A stretch of DNA of 64,000 nucleotides from Pyronema omphalodes. Its lineage: Eukaryota > Ascomycota > Pezizomycetes > Pezizales > Pyronemataceae. Numbering within the stretch: the first letter of the stretch is position 1; the number at the start of each line of letters is the position of its first letter. Of this stretch, positions 12,101 through 21,994 are shown piece after piece. A model generated the notes under the pieces. The model was not told where the DNA came from and made no database searches. It saw only the letters and a program-made list of their open reading frames with translations. The position numbers were made by a program, and so were the translations under genes. Location of the stretch: the NCBI GenBank assembly GCA_024516155.1, contig JAJJXM010000026.1:124001-188000 (forward strand), read 5' to 3'.

Positions 12101-13267
12101 GCACACCAATCATATTCGCTGGAGTTTGCTTCTTCTCCTCCTGGTAATCGCAATATAGACAGGCTACACAAACCAGTTCTTCAGATGCGAATTTGGTTTC
12201 GAGGTGACTGAACACAATGGAACTGTGTTATGCAATGTCAGTAATTTTTGCCCCGTAGCAGTCTCTAAACCCATAACTTACCACACCACAGATTTTCCTG
12301 CACCAGGAATTCCAGAGCACGCTAGAATCGAGCAAATACTACCATCATCTGATTCATTGTCTCTCCATTTCTGGAATTCCGTTTCAAGTAGGAACCAATT
12401 ACCGGTGCCTTCCAGCCGTTTTTGCCAGATATCTTGATGTCTTCTGTGGGGTTCTAGCGGTGATATCAAAGGCATTATCTGCCGAAACTCATTATCTGAA
12501 GCTTATTAGTTGGTCGCACTGTCACAAATGTCTCTGGAGCCACCTTGTAATCTCTCTTGAATCTCGCTCATGCCGAGTGGGATGTTGTGGACTACTTCCA
12601 TGTTGAATTGAGATAGCTCGGTGACCAGAGTCTTTATCTCAGATAACTCGGACATTTGCTGCTTCAATTTGGAAGGCACTGAAACAGAATGGGCCTCTAG
12701 GCCAGCGGCAAGCTTCTCTATTCCTTGTCGATTCTCGTCAAGCTGCAAAATCATAGCTGAGGATGTTTTTGAAACGAGCTCGCTAGTATGCGTTAAAAGT
12801 GTGATTTTTAATTGAGTTGAAAGTGCATCGACATACCAATTATTCGCCACAATTGAGAATTGAAAAATCTGCGCAAAACTCCGGAGGGCAACCATAGTCT
12901 GTTGAACCTCATCCTTCTTAAGTGGCCACTTTATGCGTTTAATCCATCCTGGCAACTTCTTATTCAAGCAGGCCTCTGAAAGATCTGCTAGTTTCCCACG
13001 AAGTTCTTCCAGACGGTATTGACATGCTTTAATTGCCTTAAACAGCACAGAAGAACTCTCGAATTTGCGACCACAGAGATCATCCTTCTGTAGGAACACC
13101 ATCAAATCTTTAAGAACTTGGCATAGCGCTGCGACTTCCAGATGAAGGCTTTGAACTTCGTCGGGGGCTGATTGAACTCCATCAACGTAGTTTTTCAGTG
13201 TCGTAGCGATCTTACCGGCAAGACCAAGGAATCCAGAAACGGCGGCAGCGATGCTGAGCGGATCCAT
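9168..13267 (-). CDS. NACHT-ankyrin NLR (STAND protein) with Helo-like N-terminus
   Basis: Four exons: 13267-12544, 12495-12282, 12222-11623 and 11517-9168, giving 1295 residues in frame. The intron 2 donor is GTAAGT and the intron 3 donor GTGAGT; intron 1 (GTGGCT donor, 48 nt) is the least certain. The N-terminus MDPLSIAAAVSGFLGLAG is the signature of fungal Helo-like/STAND N-terminal domains, which in studied cases drive incompatibility-type cell death. The NACHT ATPase has P-loop GIPGAGKS (about 303-310, directly before intron 2), Walker B FYVCIDALDE (about 405) and FFTSRPH (about 443). A winged-helix-like segment (VEELRHALSI, LVHKSLHDFL) follows. Residues about 805-1213 form 12 ankyrin repeats of 34 residues, preceded by one degenerate repeat; several are almost identical. 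Such receptors are thought to sense non-self by their repeats. The ligand is unknown. No effector gene is recognised beside it. Confidence 0.9.
9480..10620 (-). repeat. Ankyrin-coding tandem repeat, 102-bp unit
   Basis: Twelve 102-bp units encode the ankyrin repeats of the NLR. A block of two to three units (306-bp period) is itself duplicated: units beginning RTALSWACLKG and KALSLASLHG each occur twice. Compare 10060-10135 with 10366-10445. Confidence 0.88.
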
Positions 13268-14741
13268 AACTCGTTAATAACGTCGGCAGTGTCTTAAGCC
13301 CAAAAATCCGCTGATGGAAAATGTCGATATGGCAGTGGAGAACGATGACAGTTGATAACGAAGGAGTTGGTACGATGGTGAACCTGAAGAGGCGCGCACA
13401 ACCCAGCAGGCTCCTCATTTCCGATATCTGCCTAGAATCCGCAGTTCATGCAGGTCATCGTGTACAAGGCTGTGGATAAAATGAATCGGTGGAGTCTCGA
13501 TGCAACAACAGCCACGTGATCACCCTGCAATGTTATCCATTCCACGACCAAAATAGCTCAGAATACACGGAAATAACACTGGTTACCTCCAGCTGCTCAC
13601 CTTGAAGTAATGGATTTCTCCGCACGTTGTTGTTCGCCTTCATGATTTGGGACCACTGGTATTACGATCGTAGGCAAATATGTGTTTGTAGCATTATTCG
13701 TCAGCTGTGTATTACATATCGTCCATTCAAATACTATTTGTGCCTACCGGAGGGTCCCCTGAGCGTCTCGTTCGTTTCTCACTTCGTCGCCAGCATACCT
13801 ACGGGAACGTTTTTTCAGAGCTTGTGGAGTTCACTGTAAAAAAAAGTGGAGTTTGAGAGGATGGATAATGAATCAATGGAGAAAGATACAGGGAGAGCAA
13901 GACTAGATATCCTCCATGTAGCTGCCAAGAAATATAACACGGCAAGCAACAAGTTAACTAGAGCGGCACACACATACACTGTAAAAATTCCCATCTCGGA
14001 TTTTTTGTCTAACTTCAAATCGGCGAGAGTCGAAATGGGGTTCCGATTCATCGCTCTTACTCTCGGTAGCTTTCTAGAGCGTCGATAAGTAAGAGAACTT
14101 ACCAACGTGTAATCCACCGCTCTTCCCGCTGATGTTATATCTCCGCTTTGAGTTTTTGGTGACCTTAGGTAATCGAACTAAAATAGAGAAAAATGTTCTA
14201 TTCAATAAGGAATGATGTTGATTTGATTTGATTTTCATAGATGTACCGAACCTTTGAATACATTTTCGGAGGTCCTGGCTTTTACCCCCTTAGGAAACGA
14301 TGTATTCGGGGGCGCAGTAACATCATGACCATTAGTTGCCTAGTTCTGATGTTGTAAATTATCGAGAGCCGAAAAGACGATTCATTGGATGGCAAGTGCG
14401 AAGCGGTCAGTGAAACAGCCCAAGCAGTGGTGTTTACAGAACATGGAGGTGTCTTGGCCCTCACCCTAGTACATAACCACGGTAGAGAAACCACAGATTA
14501 TCACTCGAGTGAATGTGACCACGCGTACCGAAAACACCCTAAGTCGATATGTCTATAGGCGACAATGGATACCGGAGCCAATTTACCGGGAATGAAGTAA
14601 AGAAAGGCAAAGGGAAGGGGGGGGGGGGGGGCGGAGGGTGGTACTCACAGTTATCTTCCTATCATCCTAGCACTCCTCGACAGCTAACCCACCATCACTT
14701 ATTTCAGGAAAGTCCCCACAAGCACCGCATCTCCATCAATT
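13268..14741. other. Spacer upstream of NLR
   Basis: No supported gene. It contains the NLR promoter, a CACGTG E-box near 13513 (CCACGTGATC) and short open frames with one hydrophobic stretch (minus strand, 13815-14117) that have no recognisable domain. A 15-base G run lies at 14617-14631. Confidence 0.6.
14617..14631. repeat. Poly-G run, 15 bp
   Basis: An uninterrupted G run about 110 bp upstream of the small gene at 14742. Its length may be affected by sequencing error. Confidence 0.9.
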
Positions 14742-15149
14742 ATGGGTATCATCACGTCTATAATCCTTCTGCCAATCATTATAATCCTCGGCACAAAATT
14801 CTTTATTTCCGCCCTACCTACACCCACCTGGGATGACCTCACCAACTCCCTCCCCGATTTCTCTTCTTATCCGCCGGTGCCAGCACCACCATCTGATCAC
14901 AACCAACATTCTCTCAACGTAGAGAAACCAAATACCGCCGATTTTCTCCCCTCCAAATTCACCGATACGAACACCGCCTTCGTAACATCCATTCTGGCCT
15001 CCGCATTAGCCAGCGCCACGACCAACAATCCCGACGAGGCGCTTGACATCATGTTCTCAGCCCAAGAAACTATTTCTAAGTTGAAGTTTCCACCCGAACT
15101 TCCGAAAGGGGGGTTTCTTTCAATTCTCCAAGAATTGAAGAGACTTTGA
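14742..15149 (+). CDS. Hypothetical small membrane-anchored protein
   Basis: 135 residues, not recognised. Residues 3-23 (IITSIILLPIIIILGTKFF) form one strong hydrophobic helix, either a signal anchor or an uncleaved signal. A proline-rich stretch (about 44-52) follows, then a soluble part rich in Ala/Ser/Thr with a predicted helix ending in QELKRL. No cysteine pattern or repeat is seen. It is intact from ATG to TGA. The opposite strand also has an open frame over 14897-15226, so coding is not proven. It could be a lineage-restricted secreted or membrane protein, or chance. Confidence 0.4.
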   Translation: MGIITSIILLPIIIILGTKFFISALPTPTWDDLTNSLPDFSSYPPVPAPPSDHNQHSLNVEKPNTADFLPSKFTDTNTAFVTSILASALASATTNNPDEALDIMFSAQETISKLKFPPELPKGGFLSILQELKRL

Positions 15150-15803
15150 TCAGCATCGGTTGTATGGGCTAGATATGGGATTAACGGGACATCATGAACC
15201 AGAAGGTGATCCGAGGGAAAAGCCAAGGGGAAGCACAGCGTAGTGGTAGCTAGGGAAGATGGTGGATGTGGTGGACAGGAGTTTTAATGTGTAATTGGGG
15301 ATTTTTAATGTGTAATTAGGGATTTTTAATGTGTAATTAGGAGTTTTGGGTTGAATTCATAGATAATTTCAAAAATGTGCAAAAAAAAAAGTTGACATAT
15401 TTCGTGTTTTTCTTATCTGAATTGAACGTTTCTCCGACCCCTCTGTCTAAGAGAGTTGGGAACTACAATTCTTGAATTTCGTGTTTAAATTCTCCCTATG
15501 CTTTGGCATGTGGCTACTGTGTTATACTGTTATTTGGCACAGTTTGGAGAAACTCAAAATCAGCTGCTGCTGATACAAATCTCTCAAAGCCGCCTATGTC
15601 GACTACCATAGTGATGGCATCACTTCTGGTCAGTGAATTCCAACTGGAAAGCGGTCAACGGGACGCAGCGAAGCGTCAGGTTATTACCTCATTAAATGGA
15701 GGAAACTGTTTGCATAGCCAGTCGAATGCATCACACTAATCTTCTGGTGCAGCCGCAAAGCTCAAGAGCTATGATGTAAGACGTAATATAGCTCCAAGGT
15801 CCC

Positions 15804-15839
15804 TGAGCTTTAGCTCAGAGAGCTGTCGGGCAGCTCTCT
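15804..15839. repeat. Two adjacent short inverted repeats
   Basis: TGAGC-TTTA-GCTCA (15804-15817) is followed directly by AGAGAGCTG-TCGGG-CAGCTCTCT (15817-15839), a perfect 9-bp stem with a 5-base loop. Confidence 0.85.
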
Positions 15840-15938
15840 CCACGAGTTATTCCTGTCCGCAATCGTCATCCATGGCCGCTAGCACCCGCGATAGACGAGC
15901 CAAAGCGAAGAGCATCTAAGTAGCTTCGATTTTTTTTG

Positions 15939-15984
15939 AATTTCTTGAACGTTCCCAACCTTAAGGTTATGACGTATGCTACAG
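15939..15984 (+). repeat. Dispersed 46-bp repeat, copy 2
   Basis: The partner of 7151-7196; 39 of 46 bases are the same, with mostly C/T and A/G differences. Confidence 0.75.
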
Positions 15985-16137
15985 CCATCTGAGTTACTAT
16001 CAGTTAGCTTCCAATCCCGCTTTTTACCGGCCAAACATGGCAGTGTCAATGTTCCGGACGAGACCCTCCGAAATGGCATTTTCCCCTCCGCTCCCCACTT
16101 ACTGCCTATGCAATTCTATGCAACTTTACTTTCTCAA

Positions 16138-16164
16138 CCCCCCCCCCCCCCCCCCCCCCCCCCC
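16138..16164. repeat. Poly-C run, 27 bp
   Basis: An uninterrupted run of 27 C about 235 bp before the start of the secreted proline-rich gene. Confidence 0.92.
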
Positions 16165-16397
16165 GCCTCCCATCACGGTATGTCAGAAGTAAACGGATAT
16201 ATGAGAGGAGGGCGATGCCCTGGGAAACGGAAAAGTAAGGAAAACAGCTATTTCCAATTAGCGTCTGCCGGATTGGGGACATCATATTATGATGCAATCT
16301 CTCACTCCATAAACCTCACCTCCTCCCCCGCCCTCTTTACTCTTCGCCTTTCTGAATTTCGTCGTCACCACCATTTTCATCCTTAATTCTCGGCAGT

Positions 16398-19061
16398 ATG
16401 TTTTTGCCAGCTCTCCTACAGTTTTTTGTAGTTTCCACGGTCGTTGCTCTACCGGCGCAAAGTCTTGATAGGTCCTCCCGAGCTCAACTTACCGCTCCTG
16501 CTCCTGCTCCTGCTCCTAACCCCGGACCTGGCTCTCCTGGTGAAGTTCACGGACCACAGCCTCCTGTAGTCCCTCAACCTCCCGGTGATGGGAACGACAT
16601 CCCCATCGACAATATCCAAATTCCTGCGGGATTCATAACCATCACACCCGACCCCGAAGATCCTCCGTTGTCCTCAACTTCCCCTGGAGGCCCCCCAGGA
16701 AGTATCATAAGCCCGCCTTTGGTGATTCAGCTTCCGCCGGGACTTATTACAATCACCCCAGGCCCAGGAGAACCTCCATTGAACGTTCAGGCACCTGCTG
16801 CTGGACCTCCCACCCAAAACCCTCCTACTGTCATCCAAATCCCCCCGGGACTCATTACTATCGACCCCGGTAATGGTGATGTAACTAATGTCCACCCTCC
16901 CGCACCTGTCACTCCCCCGGTTGAGCAGAAGCCTTCTGCCCCCGCACCTGTGACTCCTCCGGTTGAGCATAATCCTTCTGCTCCGGCCCCAATCACTCCT
17001 CCGGCTGAGCAAAAGCCCCCAGCTTCCGCCCCAATCACTCCTCCAGTTGAGCATAATCCCTCTGCTCCGGCCCCGATCACTCCTCCGGTTGAGCATAACC
17101 CCTCTGCTCCGGCCCCAATCACTCCTCCGGCCGAGCAGAAGCCCTCAGCTCCCGCTCCAATCACACCCCCGGTGGAGCAGAAGCCATCAGTTCCTGCACC
17201 TATCACCCCTCCGGTTGATGACAAACCCACTTCTCCCGCTCCAATCACTCCTCCCGAGCATCCCATTACTCCTGCCTCGATCCCGCTCCCAGCCAATTCT
17301 GTCGAGCGCATTGCCCAACCCAATGGCCCACCCCCCGTCCCTGGAATGAGTCAAGCCGACTACGACGCCCTCGTAGCCGATCTTAAACAGAAGCTCCAAG
17401 CCGAGATGGAAGCCGGGCAGGCCCAACCCGTCAAAGAACCCGGTACCTTCGCCGTGGCTCCTGAATATGTCCATGCCCCTCATGCAGGAACACCCCATAA
17501 TCCTTTCGTTCGTCCAGCTGATGCTGAGATTAAACCGGAGGAACAGGCAAGAGAGATTAATCTTCCGGGAATTATTGATGCGCGGTTGTGTGAGTTGTTT
17601 AAGATCTGCCAGCCCCGTCCTCCCCCAACTAATAATGGTTATGTGGAGTATCCTCCCAGGGACAAGGATGATGGGGAGGTTGCTGTTAAGGATGAAGAGG
17701 GAAATGCTGGGGGGAATGTTGAGGCAATGCAGGAGGGAGTTGCGAATATGGACGGAACCACGGAGGCTCCACAGGTTGTGGAGATCCCCCAAGATGCGCC
17801 GAGGGAGCTTAATGTCCTTGCTCTGGTTAATAAGAACCTTAATGAGGATCTGAAGGCGTTTTCAGAGGGTGCTAAAGCCCCTGCTTCGACCGACAATCAG
17901 AAGGTTGAGGAAGTTAAGGTTCCTGATGTGCAGGATATTCCCGTGGTTCTTGAGCTTCCTGTTGAGGATATTGAGAACATTGAAATTCCTTCTTCCTGCC
18001 CTCTGCCTCCCGTATCTCAGCCAGTTGAGGATGCCGAGAACATCGAGCGTCCTTCTTGTCCTCTTCCTCCCGTCATCCAGCCCGTTGGGAACATTGAGAA
18101 CACTGAGAATACCGAAAATACCGACATTCCCGTCATCCCCGATATTCCCGAGGTTCCCGATGTTCCCGCTTCCTGCCCTCTTCCTCCTGCAGGTCAACCT
18201 GTAGAGGAAATCGACAACATCGAGATCCCCGCTTCTTGTCCTTTCCCCCCCGTGACACAGCCAATCGACAACACTGACAACATTGACAACATCGATGTTT
18301 CCTCTACCCCCGATGTTCCCTCCATCCCGGAAGTTCCTGATGTTCCTGAGGTCCCGGTTATTGATGTTCCTGAGGTTCCGGCGATTGTCGATGTTCCGGC
18401 TGATATTCCGATTGATATTCCAGTTGACGTCCCTGTAATCCCCGATATGCCAGTCGACATCCCTGAGGTTCCTTCTATTGTTGACATCCCTGAGGTTCCT
18501 TCTGTTGTTGACATCCCTGAGGTTCCTTCTATTGTTGACATGCCTGACATCCCTGAGGTCCCTGAGGTGCCTTCTGTACCTGAGCTTCCTGATGTTCCTT
18601 CAGTCGTCGATGCTCCAGTTGACATCCCCTCTATCCCTGACGTCCCAGTCGACATTCCTTCTATCCCCGATATGCCAGTTGACATTCCTGCCGACATCCC
18701 TTCTATCCCCGACGTCCCCTCCATCCCCGACGTCCCCTCCATCCCCGACGTCCCCGAGGTTCCTTCCATCCCCTCCGACTCCATCCCCTCCATTCCCGAC
18801 GCCCCTACCATGGCAGACATGCCAATCGACATCCCCTCCATCCCTTCAACTGATATCCCCACCACCGGCGATATCCCCACCACCATCGACATGTCAGAAA
18901 TCCCCTCCGACTCCAACCAGCTCTCTCTAAATGTCGAAACCGACTATAACTGGGTATCTGAGGAGCACTGGCAGAACTTTGATGGGTTGAAGGAGGAGAC
19001 TAAGGAGACTAAGGAGAGCCAGGGTGGGCTTTTGAGTGGGCTTTGGGGATTTTGGCAGTAG
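16398..19061 (+). CDS. Secreted proline-rich repeat protein
   Basis: 887 residues in one exon; family not recognised. The N-terminus MFLPALLQFFVVSTVVALPA is a clear secretion signal, with cleavage near residues 17-20. Segments in order: AP/NPG-rich spacer; three copies of an IQxPPGLITIxPG motif (about 70-160); nine 14-residue units of the type APAPITPPVEHNPS (about 170-295); a non-repetitive part (about 317-420) with MSQADYDALVADLK and LPGIIDARLCELFKIC; an acidic stretch; four SCPLPPV/SCPFPPV units with ENIEIP (about 520-630); a long array of Val/Ile-Pro-Asp/Glu units (DIPEVPSIV, IPDVPSIPDVP; about 634-830); and a tail with NWVSEEHWQNF and LLSGLWGFWQ. There is no GPI-anchor-like hydrophobic end. 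The architecture suggests an extracellular or cell-wall protein with an extended rod, which is inference. Long open frames on the other strand are by-products of the repeats. Confidence 0.8.
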   Translation: MFLPALLQFFVVSTVVALPAQSLDRSSRAQLTAPAPAPAPNPGPGSPGEVHGPQPPVVPQPPGDGNDIPIDNIQIPAGFITITPDPEDPPLSSTSPGGPPGSIISPPLVIQLPPGLITITPGPGEPPLNVQAPAAGPPTQNPPTVIQIPPGLITIDPGNGDVTNVHPPAPVTPPVEQKPSAPAPVTPPVEHNPSAPAPITPPAEQKPPASAPITPPVEHNPSAPAPITPPVEHNPSAPAPITPPAEQKPSAPAPITPPVEQKPSVPAPITPPVDDKPTSPAPITPPEHPITPASIPLPANSVERIAQPNGPPPVPGMSQADYDALVADLKQKLQAEMEAGQAQPVKEPGTFAVAPEYVHAPHAGTPHNPFVRPADAEIKPEEQAREINLPGIIDARLCELFKICQPRPPPTNNGYVEYPPRDKDDGEVAVKDEEGNAGGNVEAMQEGVANMDGTTEAPQVVEIPQDAPRELNVLALVNKNLNEDLKAFSEGAKAPASTDNQKVEEVKVPDVQDIPVVLELPVEDIENIEIPSSCPLPPVSQPVEDAENIERPSCPLPPVIQPVGNIENTENTENTDIPVIPDIPEVPDVPASCPLPPAGQPVEEIDNIEIPASCPFPPVTQPIDNTDNIDNIDVSSTPDVPSIPEVPDVPEVPVIDVPEVPAIVDVPADIPIDIPVDVPVIPDMPVDIPEVPSIVDIPEVPSVVDIPEVPSIVDMPDIPEVPEVPSVPELPDVPSVVDAPVDIPSIPDVPVDIPSIPDMPVDIPADIPSIPDVPSIPDVPSIPDVPEVPSIPSDSIPSIPDAPTMADMPIDIPSIPSTDIPTTGDIPTTIDMSEIPSDSNQLSLNVETDYNWVSEEHWQNFDGLKEETKETKESQGGLLSGLWGFWQ

Positions 19062-19349
19062 GGGATGCGTGGTTGAGGGGTTGAGGGGTTGATGGGTTGA
19101 TGGGTTGGGTGGTTGGAATGCGTGGTTGGATTGAGTTGGAGCAGATTGGGGCGCGGTTGGATGGGTTGGATGAGTTGGATGAGGTGGGAAAAAAGGAAAA
19201 GATGGGAAAAAGGGAAAAGATGGGGGAAAAAGAAGAAGAAAAAAAAAAAACAGGGAAAAAGAAAAAAAGAAAAAGAAGAGAGGGGTTGATCTTTATTTGA
19301 TTTTTTATTTGTTTGTTTATTCATTTGTCTTGGTTTCTGAAGTAAAGAT

Positions 19350-19562
19350 GATGGTGACGACGATGATAATACTGATAATGATAATAACTAATAGTAATAA
19401 TAACTAACAGTAATAATAGTAATAATAGTAATAACTAGAAATAGTTAGAAAAAAAATAATTTGTAGTAATAATTTGTAATAGATAGTAATAGTTAGTAGT
19501 AATAGTTAGTAATAGCAATAGTTAGTAGCAATAGTTAGCAGTAATAGTTAATAGCAATAAAA
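19350..19562. repeat. Imperfect TAGTAATAA-type array
   Basis: AT-rich tandem units (TAATAGTAATAA, AATAGTTAGTAG and similar) with many variants. Confidence 0.8.
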
Positions 19563-19840
19563 AAACCCAAAAAAAACATGGAAAAAAAAAAGAAAAACAA
19601 AAAACAGAAGCCCCCGCCCCACAAACTTTTTCTTGCTAAACAGTGAAACCAATATTTACCACGTTTCTCAACCCACAACCCACAACCCTTGACCCTTGAC
19701 CATCCACTATTTAATTGCCCTACAAAGTTACAACAAACCCGACAAACATTCCATAACCTACCTTCGATATCCACAATCCACATGCCCCATTCTGTATATG
19801 TAGCGCCTTACATACCCTTGTAAATGGTGAGCATAGTATC

Positions 19841-19992
19841 CACAGCCCACAACCCACAACCCACAACCCACAACCCACAACCCACAACCCACAACCCACA
19901 GCCCACAGCCCACAGCCCACAGCCCACAGCCCACAGCCCACAGCCCACAGCCCACAGCCCACAGCCCACAGCCCACAGCCCACAGCCCACAG
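19841..19992. repeat. 7-bp array, CCCACAA block then CCCACAG block
   Basis: About 21 units of 7 bp. The left block is CCCACAA and the right block CCCACAG, with one sharp switch near 19900. Confidence 0.93.
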
Positions 19993-20264
19993 CTCACGCT
20001 CAAGAATAAAGTTTCCAACACGGCGAATCACAATTCCAACATTCCAGGTAAGCATCAAGAATCAAAAAACTAAACCAGATCAAAACTCATAGTTATAACT
20101 TATGATTCAAAAAAAAGACGTTCATTTTTCCATCTAAGGCTATACGTAAAGAGTTAATTCCGTTATCGTTCAAATCATACAACCGTCTAACAATTCATAA
20201 TCCCATAGCCCAAATCGCCCAAATCGCCCGATCCCGACGCCAAATCAAACTGGATATAAAGAAA

Positions 20265-20281
20265 CCCCCCCCCCCCCCCCC
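20265..20281. repeat. Poly-C run, 17 bp
   Basis: C run just downstream of the lactone oxidase stop codon, probably in or after its 3' UTR. Confidence 0.9.
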
Positions 20282-20393
20282 GGCCGCAAAATCCAAAAAA
20301 GCGAAAAATCCAGAAATCCAAAAAAAAAGAAAAGAAAATCAGTAATCCATCAACAACCAAAATCCACTTCATATACCGATTTCAACCCCTATC

Positions 20394-21994
20394 CTACTCA
20401 TCAATCTCCACAATCTTAAACTCCTCACCGGACGCAATGGCAACCGCCGCCTCCTCAGCATCCAAAACATGTCTCTTCAACCACTTCGTAACGAAAACAC
20501 CATCGGGATCAACCTGGTTTCTAATTTTAACCCACTTTCCCATTTCCGGGTACATTCCAAAAAGTTCCGAAGGGGTTACGGAAACAAAGTTTTTTGCCCA
20601 ATGAGGTTTTCCACCCATTTCCTTCATGAGGTATTCAAACGCCTCGTAATATCTTTCCCAATGGGCCACATTCTTCAAGAATGGTCGGTAGAGAGTGGCG
20701 TTGAGATAAAGGGTAGGAGTGGAGGACATGGATTGATCTAACCAAGCACGAGGACAGGTAGATCGGGAGGAGTCGGTAATTCGAACTTCGATGGGGGCGT
20801 GGACGTAGATATCCTTAGAGGAAATAGGGATTCGAGAGAGCTCATTACGGTGGGATAGCCAGTCCTGGAGACGGCGGATAACTTCGGGACCTTTGTCTAG
20901 AGGAAGAGACCACTGTTGCTGTTAGTTAGTAAAGTCTTCGAAATTTCATCAGAGGGGAAAGGACATACCTCGTTGACAAGCTGGGAGAATAAACAATCCA
21001 TGATCAAGGCCTCGTGAGAGTTTTGAACAGCGGTAGCTTTTACACCCTCTTCCCATCCATACTGCATCTTGAAAACGAATCGCTCGACTGCGGGGGTAAG
21101 AGATGGGATCCAGGTGGTGATATACAACATCGTCTCATAAGTCCAGCGTCCAAAGCTTCCTCCATACCAACTCTTTGGTGGTTCCTGGATAGGTTCATCG
21201 GTATGTTCTCCACGCCATACAATACAGCGCTCAGAGTACGGGAACCACCAGCAGCGGGCGAACTTCGTCTCATGCCACACAGTATCATAATTCTGTAAGA
21301 ACTTTTCCAATGTAGTAACCTCCTGTCTCCATCTAATCTTGTAGGCCTCAACCGCCTGGAAACCAACCGCAACCACAATTCCTAATGCACCCAAGCTCAC
21401 TAATGCCGCCTGAAATAGCTCCGGGTTAAGATCCTTGGTGCACTCCACAACCTTTCCACTCGCCAACATGATTCGCAGCATTACAACACTCTCCGACAAA
21501 ATTCCATGCTGAAGTGTAGATCCATGAGTACTCGTCGCAATAGCTCCAGCAATACTCTGCTCCGTAATAGATCCCAAATTCGGTACCGCCCAACCACGCT
21601 TATCAAGCTCATCCAGGAACTGATGTAATCTTATCCCCGCCTCCACGACGATTACCTTACTCTCATGGTCCTCTGACAATACCTTCCGGAAATTATCAAG
21701 GTTTACCATCCAGTTAGTATGGCAAGTCATATCGCTAGGAGAATGACCCGATCCAACAACAACGATATTTTTAGACAGGCGGCGAGCAAGAGTTATAATC
21801 AATCGAAGCTCCTCGATTGATTCGGGCTGCAGATATAGCTCGGGTCGCGAGTAGAAGGTACGAGCCCATGTTGAGTGCTGGTGACGGAGTGAAGCGCGGA
21901 AGGGTATGTGCTTCTGGGAGACGGGGTCCCAGGATAGCTCGGCGATCAAGGGCGTCGTGTACGCGTGAAAATGGGAGTATGCGTTTGGATCCAT
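20394..21994 (-). CDS. ALO1: D-arabinono-1,4-lactone oxidase
   Basis: Two exons, 21994-20969 and 20912-20394 (514 residues). The 56-nt phase-0 intron has a GTATGT donor, CTAAC branch and CAACAG acceptor. The enzyme makes D-erythroascorbate from D-arabinono-1,4-lactone, reducing oxygen to hydrogen peroxide; in yeast it sits on the outer mitochondrial membrane. Residues 45-215 form the PCMH-type FAD domain. VVVGSGHSPSD (78-88) holds the His that in the family binds FAD covalently, and AGAIATSTHGS is the second FAD segment. The C-terminal part has the family motif HWAK (about 445), inside GGKPHWAKNF. The length fits the family. An in-frame ATG 43 codons upstream would add a Phe/Leu-rich stretch. 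I prefer MDPNAYSH because homology starts there, but an upstream start giving a membrane anchor is not excluded. Confidence 0.93.

Larger units (their letters stand above)
15150..16397. other. Spacer with decayed repeat-like sequence
   Basis: No supported gene. Three copies of TTTTTAATGTGTAATT (15280-15345), a pair of adjacent hairpins (15804-15839), a second copy of the 46-bp dispersed repeat (15939-15984) and a 27-base C run occur here. The part from 15490 to 15990, with GACGC/GCGTC and other inverted repeats, looks like an old mobile-element remnant, but no termini could be defined. Confidence 0.55.
19062..20393. other. Convergent spacer with simple repeats
   Basis: No gene. It contains GGTTGATG units (about 19075-19115), a purine-rich stretch (19180-19290), an imperfect TAGTAATAA array (19350-19562), a 7-bp array (19841-19992) and a 17-base C run (20265-20281). 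Confidence 0.8.

Noticed and set aside
13815..14117. 100-codon minus-strand frame with a membrane-like helix beside the NLR
   Set aside because: Considered as a possible NLR partner, but the hydrophobic stretch is isolated and the plus strand is equally open.
16674..18916. Gly/Ser-rich frames antisense to the secreted protein (GVIGAGAEG, GMEGTSG repeats)
   Set aside because: Mirror of the proline-rich repeat codons. The plus frame has a signal peptide and non-repeat segments, the minus frames do not.
19841..19992. Possible telomere or CRISPR array
   Set aside because: Units are 7 bp without spacers, and fungal telomeres are normally TTAGGG-like; simple minisatellite.
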